Part shown: in pieces, positions 59,204-64,000 of the stretch
Layout of the letters: every line of letters begins with the position of its first letter
Position numbering within the stretch: the first letter of the stretch is position 1
Source: Magnetococcales bacterium
Lineage (GTDB): Bacteria > Pseudomonadota > Magnetococcia > Magnetococcales > DC0425bin3
DNA: 64,000 nt
Direction: 5' to 3'
Assembly (NCBI GenBank): GCA_015231175.1
Contig: JADGBZ010000008.1
Span: 21,709-85,708 of the forward strand
Program-made: the position numbers and the translations under genes
Notes under the pieces: model-generated
Seen by the model: only the letters and a program-made list of their open reading frames with translations
What the model was told of the DNA's origin: nothing
Databases searched by the model: none

Positions 59204-61522
59204 ATGGTGCCAGGGATCGCCGCAACCCTTTTTTCCATATTTGTGATGCTGTTTCCGCTGGCAGCCAGGGCTGTGGTGGGTGACCAGGGGGCTTACATCA
59301 CCAATGCCTATTTTTCCGATAAGCTGGTGGAGGTCGGGAATGTTTTGAAACCCAGCTCCGTGGTGAGTGTTTTGCCTGCCAACATGTCCGGTGTCAACGG
59401 CTATTTCATCATGGATGTGGTGTTCGTCGAGATGGGGCGGCACCAGCTCCAAATTGATATTCTTGACAAAAACGCCAAAAAGATTGCCGATATGGCCTAT
59501 GACCCGGTTCAGGTCAAGGACAAGGAGCATGTTTTTACGGTTGTGGGCTCGGTGGCTGGGGAGTTCCCCAGCGGGTGGTTGTTTTTCAAGGTTTTTGATC
59601 AGATCAACGGCAAGGAACGGCAGCACCTCAGCACCTTTTATATCATGACCCGGGATCCGGCAGAGGAAGATCGTGAACCACCGCGTGGAAGAAAGAGTGG
59701 GCAGGAGAAAAAACCACCGGCTGTTGCGGACAAGAGCGCCCTGGGGGAGTTTCACTTTACGCCCAATGCTGCCTTGGAGGATCAGACATCTTCGGTATAT
59801 GATCCGCCAGGAAGAGAGTCTGGATCGACCTTTACCGCAGGCGTTGCCGACGCCGCGCATACCGGACCCGCCTCGCCGTTTGTCTCTCCATCGCCCCGCA
59901 CGACCGGATATTCCATTTATCTGGGATCCTACGCCAACAATAAGGGGGCGGAGCTCGTTACCTCCAAGGTCAATGCTTTGGGGATTCCCAGCTTCTACCG
60001 CCTGATCGAGGTTAATGGCCGGAATTATTTTCGAGTCAATGCCGGATCCTTTGCCGACGCATCCGAGGCAGAGTTGGCTGCCAAATTGATCGAAGAGAAA
60101 ACTGGCATCAAGGGGAGCGTCCATGATCTGGCTGCGGAGAAGGCCGTGGTGCAACAAAGGGAGGGAGGAAAGAAAGGAGCAGTGCAACAAAATACCCCGC
60201 CTGCGGCGACAGAGCCTGATCTGATCTATGTGGGTTCGTTTTCTGAACGCAAGCCGGCTTTGGATACCTACAGAAAACTGGAAAAAATGCAACTTCCGGT
60301 ATTTCACCAGCTGACAAAGGTGGGATTGCAACCATTTGTGCGTCTTTTCGTCGGTCCGTTTTCGGACAAGGAGAAGATGCATGCTGCCCTGAAATCCCTA
60401 AAGGGCACACTCGGCATCAAAGGGGTGCCGCTTGCCAGTGGAAGCGCATCCGTATCTACAGCCGCTTCGGGGGGGGGCGTTGATCCGGGTGGCTCGGCGA
60501 ACGGAGAAGGGGCGACGGCTATGGCATCCCCGAAGGGCGCCATGGACCCGAAAGCGGTGGAGACGGATGCGCCAGGCAAGGGTGGCAAGCAGGTTGCTGT
60601 CAAAATGTTTTCGTTTGTCAACAAGACCCATGCCGAGCAAAAGCTTCAGGAGTTGTCGGGCATGGGTTTCCCTGTGTTTCAGAAGGTGGTCACGGTTGGT
60701 CAGCGCCGGTACCACCAAATCTACCTTGGTCCCTTTCAGGATCGCCGTGCGGCTCAGGATGCGGCGATTGCCGCTGCACGTCGTTCAGGTCATGGTGGGA
60801 CCATTCTCCCTCTTCAGAAACCAGACCAGATTGCGGCGACACCATCTGGTGTTTCGGCGCATCCCGAAGTGGGACAGAAGTCGGAACCAACCAGTGACAA
60901 GACCCCTCCGGATGCCGTTGTCTTGACCATCGAGGTGGTTACCTACCTGGATCGGACCATGGCGGAAGGGATGAAAAACAGAATATTGGGTTGGGGTTTG
61001 CCCGCCTTTATCCAGGGTGAGCAGGTCAGGGATCGGGAGGTTTTAACCGTTTTTGCCGGGCCTTTTACGACCGCAAAGGCTGGTGAAAAGGCCCAACGCC
61101 TGATTGCGGCAAAGTCGGGTATTCAAGGGACTTTGCAACAGCAAATCTTCTCGGCGGCCAGTTACGGCGGTGCCACTGCGGCGGACAAGTCTGCAGATCA
61201 AGGGGAGTGGGGCAGAGGGGCGGGTGGAACCTCATCCGGAGAGGTGGGGTATTGGATCTATTTGGGATCTTTCAACCAAAAAAAACGGGCCGATGCCATG
61301 TACAAAAAGTTGTCAGCATCTGGCCTGCCCATGACCAGGCAGGAGATTGCCGTGGTTCAGGGACGCTTGCCGACTCTTTGCTCCGGTCCTTTTCCCACCC
61401 GGCGCGAAGCTGAAGAGGCGGCTCAGCTGATACGTGATGAAACCGGAATGTCAAAGCTGCGTATCAGGGAGGCCCCTGCTGCGAAAATAAATGGTCACGA
61501 GGGATGCAAACCTGGATCTTGA
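59204..61522 (+). CDS. Secreted protein with five SPOR-like repeats
   Basis: 772 aa. Signal peptide (AATLFSIFVMLFPLAARAVVG), then an N-terminal beta-rich domain (~25-160) of unknown kind. Five repeats of SPOR-like form follow: ~235-306 (YSIYLGSYANNKGAE...RVNAGSFADASEAE), ~337-407 (IYVGSFSERKPAL...LFVGPFSDKEKM), ~462-535 (VKMFSFVNKTHAE...IYLGPFQDRRAA), ~572-645 (IEVVTYLDRTMAE...VFAGPFTTAKAG) and ~680-755 (WIYLGSFNQKKRAD...LCSGPFPTRREAE). SPOR domains bind denuded septal peptidoglycan and usually occur once per protein. Linkers are low-complexity. It probably acts in the periplasm at the division site. The next gene, a sensor, starts 66 bp downstream. Confidence 0.75.
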   Translation: MVPGIAATLFSIFVMLFPLAARAVVGDQGAYITNAYFSDKLVEVGNVLKPSSVVSVLPANMSGVNGYFIMDVVFVEMGRHQLQIDILDKNAKKIADMAYDPVQVKDKEHVFTVVGSVAGEFPSGWLFFKVFDQINGKERQHLSTFYIMTRDPAEEDREPPRGRKSGQEKKPPAVADKSALGEFHFTPNAALEDQTSSVYDPPGRESGSTFTAGVADAAHTGPASPFVSPSPRTTGYSIYLGSYANNKGAELVTSKVNALGIPSFYRLIEVNGRNYFRVNAGSFADASEAELAAKLIEEKTGIKGSVHDLAAEKAVVQQREGGKKGAVQQNTPPAATEPDLIYVGSFSERKPALDTYRKLEKMQLPVFHQLTKVGLQPFVRLFVGPFSDKEKMHAALKSLKGTLGIKGVPLASGSASVSTAASGGGVDPGGSANGEGATAMASPKGAMDPKAVETDAPGKGGKQVAVKMFSFVNKTHAEQKLQELSGMGFPVFQKVVTVGQRRYHQIYLGPFQDRRAAQDAAIAAARRSGHGGTILPLQKPDQIAATPSGVSAHPEVGQKSEPTSDKTPPDAVVLTIEVVTYLDRTMAEGMKNRILGWGLPAFIQGEQVRDREVLTVFAGPFTTAKAGEKAQRLIAAKSGIQGTLQQQIFSAASYGGATAADKSADQGEWGRGAGGTSSGEVGYWIYLGSFNQKKRADAMYKKLSASGLPMTRQEIAVVQGRLPTLCSGPFPTRREAEEAAQLIRDETGMSKLRIREAPAAKINGHEGCKPGS

Positions 61523-61588
61523 AGCAGGATTGTGGGAGAATGACGAACTGATGGTTCGTGAGTGTTGGTCTTATCCGGTTCCCCATTG

Positions 61589-63616
61589 ATGAAAATCCGC
61601 ACCCGGGCAACCTTCCACATCCTGCCCCTGGTCCTGTTGATCCTCGCTGGGACCACCCTCCTTCACGATGTGGTCTACGGCTACTTCCTTGACAGGGAGA
61701 TCCACAGCCGCCTGCGTGCCGTCGCCCTGATCCAAAAGAAGCGTCTTGACGATATCCTGGAGTGGCATACAGAACGGGTCGGCTTGATCGCCAGCAGATC
61801 CAACCTGCGTCAGGCTCTCTCCCAGTACCTGGACCAAAGGGGGGACGCAGTCGGATCCGGGGTGCGTTCGTTGCTGTTGGAGATTCTCCATGCGACGCCC
61901 GGATTCCGCAAAATAACCTTATTGAATCCAGCGGGTCAGTCGGTTCTTTCCACGGATCCCGGTGATGTCGGCATCGATCACTCCAAAGAAGATTATTTTG
62001 TCCGTGCCCATGAAACCGTTACGGTCGGGGATCTGTTTCATGACGAAGCGGGTGAGTTGAACGGTCGTTTGGGGGGGCCTCTGCTTCTGGGCAGACGTTT
62101 TCTGGGTGTTTTGCTCGTGGAATCCCGCATGCACAGCCTGTTGGGTGTGGTTCAGGATGACACCGGACTGGGTCGGAGTGGGGAGGCCATGCTGGTCCAA
62201 AAAAGCGCCAAGGGTGAACTGCTCCGTTTGACACCCAGCCGATTTGGCCATTCCCTCGCCAAGACTCCCATGCATTCAGGCAGCGCCCTTGGCGCCATGA
62301 TCGAGGCCGGGATGCTCGGGGGAGATCGCGAGGCTGGAGATGGCTTGGATGAGGATGGCCACCCAGTGCTTGTTTTTGTGCAACCTTTGGCCAAGGTCGA
62401 TTGGAGCCTGGTTCTCAAAATCGATGCGGAAGAGATGCGCGCCCCGGGCCGATCAGCGCGTGATGGCGCCTTCCAGGTTTTGGCGGGAATGGGGTTGGTC
62501 GTCTTTTTCCTGGTGACCCTGTTGACCCGGCGTCTGGTCCGTCCCCTGGAGGAGGTCAGTGCAGCCATGCAGCTGGTGGGCAGGGAGGGGCAGGAACAAC
62601 CCGTCATCTACGATCGGCTCGATGAACTCGGGGATCTGGTGGCCGCTTGCAACGCAAGGAGTGCGCGCCTTAACGATGCGCATCGCCGGATTCAGGAAAA
62701 AAGCCGACTCCTGGAACGCCAAATGGGTGAACGGGAGCGTCTGGAACGCTCCTGTCAGGAATCCAATCTGCTGTTGGCAAAAATTTTTTCCAATCATCAC
62801 CTTCTGGTGGCTCATCTGGATTCCCGTGGCAATTTTTTGCGGGTCAACCCCCTGTACGCCGAAGCGGGTGGGCATCCTCCGGAATATTTTATAGGGCGCA
62901 ATTATCTCGACCTGTTTCCCGACCCCAGCTTGATGGCTCATTTGCAGCAAGTCTTGAACACCGGAAAGCCGTGGATAGCGCATGATCACCCCTTTGAGTT
63001 TCCGGACGCCAACCATGCGTCGGGCCGCTATTGGGATTGCTCCCTGGATCCCCTGCACACGCCACGGGGGGAGGTGAGTGGATTGATCTGGCACATGCTG
63101 GATGTGACCAGACGCAAAGAGTCTCTCATGGCCCTTGAGGGGAGCGAAAAACGTTATAGGGACTTGTTCGAGAACGCCCCCATTCCCTATTGGGAGGAAG
63201 ATTTATCCCAGATCAAGGATTTATTGATTGATTTAACCAACAAAGGGGTGGAAGATCTGGGCGCCTACCTGTGTGCGCACGCCGATGTTCTGGAGGAGTG
63301 TGTGCGGCGCGTGCATATCACCGATGTCAATCGAGCATCCTTGACTCTCTATGGAGTTGGCGACAAGGGCCAGTTCTGCCGAGTGTTGCCAAAGATCATG
63401 ACACCGGAATCCATGCAAACGTTCGCCGACGGATTGGTTGCTCTGGCCAATGGGGAAAATACCTACTCTTGTGAATCACGTCACCTTTCCCTGAACGGCA
63501 GGTTGCTTCGGACCATGGTTCATGTCTCACTGACTCCTGGCCACGAAGGTGATTGGTCACGGGTTCTTGTTTGTATTCTTGATCTGACTCTGCCAAGAGA
63601 TCCTGAAGGGGTTTGA
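61589..63616 (+). CDS. Cache-HAMP-PAS sensor protein without output domain
   Basis: 675 aa. A TM helix (ILPLVLLILAGTTLLHDVVYGYF) is followed by a ~250-residue periplasmic Cache-like region (HTERVGLIASRSNLRQALSQYL, ITLLNPAGQSVLSTDPGDVG, GGPLLLGRRFLGVLLVESRM). A second TM (VLAGMGLVVFFLVTLL), a HAMP linker and coiled coil come next. Then a PAS domain (LLAKIFSNHHLLVAHLDSRGNFLRVNPLYAEAGGHPPEYFIGRNYLDLFP) and a second PAS-like block (YRDLFENAPIPYWEEDLSQIKDLLIDLTNKGVEDL). The protein ends there, without kinase, GGDEF or EAL domain. An in-frame GTG at 61562 is an alternative start. Confidence 0.8.
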   Translation: MKIRTRATFHILPLVLLILAGTTLLHDVVYGYFLDREIHSRLRAVALIQKKRLDDILEWHTERVGLIASRSNLRQALSQYLDQRGDAVGSGVRSLLLEILHATPGFRKITLLNPAGQSVLSTDPGDVGIDHSKEDYFVRAHETVTVGDLFHDEAGELNGRLGGPLLLGRRFLGVLLVESRMHSLLGVVQDDTGLGRSGEAMLVQKSAKGELLRLTPSRFGHSLAKTPMHSGSALGAMIEAGMLGGDREAGDGLDEDGHPVLVFVQPLAKVDWSLVLKIDAEEMRAPGRSARDGAFQVLAGMGLVVFFLVTLLTRRLVRPLEEVSAAMQLVGREGQEQPVIYDRLDELGDLVAACNARSARLNDAHRRIQEKSRLLERQMGERERLERSCQESNLLLAKIFSNHHLLVAHLDSRGNFLRVNPLYAEAGGHPPEYFIGRNYLDLFPDPSLMAHLQQVLNTGKPWIAHDHPFEFPDANHASGRYWDCSLDPLHTPRGEVSGLIWHMLDVTRRKESLMALEGSEKRYRDLFENAPIPYWEEDLSQIKDLLIDLTNKGVEDLGAYLCAHADVLEECVRRVHITDVNRASLTLYGVGDKGQFCRVLPKIMTPESMQTFADGLVALANGENTYSCESRHLSLNGRLLRTMVHVSLTPGHEGDWSRVLVCILDLTLPRDPEGV

Positions 63617-63628
63617 CAGGAATGTCGC

Positions 63629-63649
63629 GCCGCTATGCGGCCTTTTTTT
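63629..63649 (+). terminator. Intrinsic terminator after sensor gene
   Basis: GCCGC-TAT-GCGGC stem followed by CTTTTTTT. It lies 12 bp past the sensor stop and separates it from the final gene. Confidence 0.85.
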
Positions 63650-63715
63650 ACAGACGATGTTGGATCACGGCTGTGTTACATGGTCAACGTGACCCAAACG
63701 AATGGGAGTCTCAAG

Positions 63716-64000
63716 ATGCGAAATGCAGGTACCAAATGGCTTGGGTTGGCTGGCGGGTTGGCCTTGGGGTTGATCATCGCCAGTCATGGCATGGCACAGG
63801 AAACGGTCGTTTTGGGGAGTCGTCCTGTCGCTGAGAGCGGTCCTTCCGGCAAGGAAGCGCCTGGTGGATCTGGATCGGAAAATTCCGGGAGTTCTGGGGG
63901 TCTTCAATCGATGCACGGATCGACTGGGCCTGGATTTGTCCAAGGTTCCGGCGAATCGGGCATGATGGGCGGTCCTGGCGGTCCAGGGATGATGGGTGGC
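63716..64000 (+). CDS. Gly/Met-rich secreted protein, partial
   Basis: 95 codons with no stop before the window end. The ATG at 63716 follows GGGAG and encodes MRNAGTKWLGLAGGLALGLI with a signal-peptide cleavage site near SHGMAQ. The mature part is low-complexity: Ser/Gly/Pro, then repeats of the GMMGGPGGPGMMGG kind. Similar Gly-Met-rich periplasmic proteins sometimes bind copper or metal ions, but the family cannot be named from this fragment. Confidence 0.65.
   Translation, partial: MRNAGTKWLGLAGGLALGLIIASHGMAQETVVLGSRPVAESGPSGKEAPGGSGSENSGSSGGLQSMHGSTGPGFVQGSGESGMMGGPGGPGMMGG

Noticed and set aside
59040..59225. Small minus-strand frame upstream of the ABC ATPase
   Set aside because: One hydrophobic stretch but no ribosome site; it lies in the divergent promoter region.

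Overview
The window is a gene-dense, mid-to-high-GC bacterial chromosome segment. Nearly all genes resemble proteobacterial families. It is dominated by one continuous translation and transcription supercluster from about 12.0 to 43.1 kb: tRNA-Tyr/Gly/Thr, tuf, rpmG, tRNA-Trp, secE, nusG, rplKAJL, rpoBC, rpsL, rpsG, fusA, then the S10, spc and alpha operons through rplQ. The order is the classic proteobacterial one, with no second tuf between fusA and rpsJ. My best guess is a deep-branching proteobacterium, possibly a magnetotactic-coccus relative (Magnetococcales). That guess rests on overall protein character and on the style of the dispersed repeats; no magnetosome genes are present.

Left flank (0-12 kb): a MltF-type lytic transglycosylase, a 12-TM NnrS/heme-copper-oxidase-like membrane protein, a deletion-inactivated Rpn nuclease gene, and a frameshifted outer-membrane beta-barrel gene in an AT-rich patch. 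These are followed by a DUF2249-hemerythrin protein with an Fnr/Dnr-type palindrome upstream, a GT39-like membrane glycosyltransferase overlapping comM/yifB, a peroxiredoxin-FeSOD antioxidant pair, and an XRE-cupin regulator.

Right flank (43-64 kb): SAM hydroxide adenosyltransferase, tRNA-Asn, a membrane-anchored coiled-coil protein and a YciH/SUI1 factor. Next come a VapBC-type toxin-antitoxin pair whose antitoxin is fused to a HIRAN remnant, an M23 peptidase next to xseA, a thioredoxin-NHL protein followed by a TPR protein, phhB, glycogen phosphorylase, a zeta-toxin-like kinase with a small overlapping partner, and a short-loop chemoreceptor. The segment ends with a YadGH-like ABC exporter, a secreted protein with five SPOR-like repeats, a Cache-HAMP-PAS sensor without output domain, and the start of a Gly/Met-rich secreted protein cut by the window end.

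The most unusual element is a dispersed ~148-bp repeat family (five copies plus loose ends) with GTAAC-type terminal inverted repeats and two internal hairpins. The sequence of the first hairpin differs between copies, while pairing is fully kept in three copies and partly in the other two. Two inverted pairs bracket the sodB-peroxiredoxin pair and phhB, and one copy supplies the C-terminus of the TPR protein.
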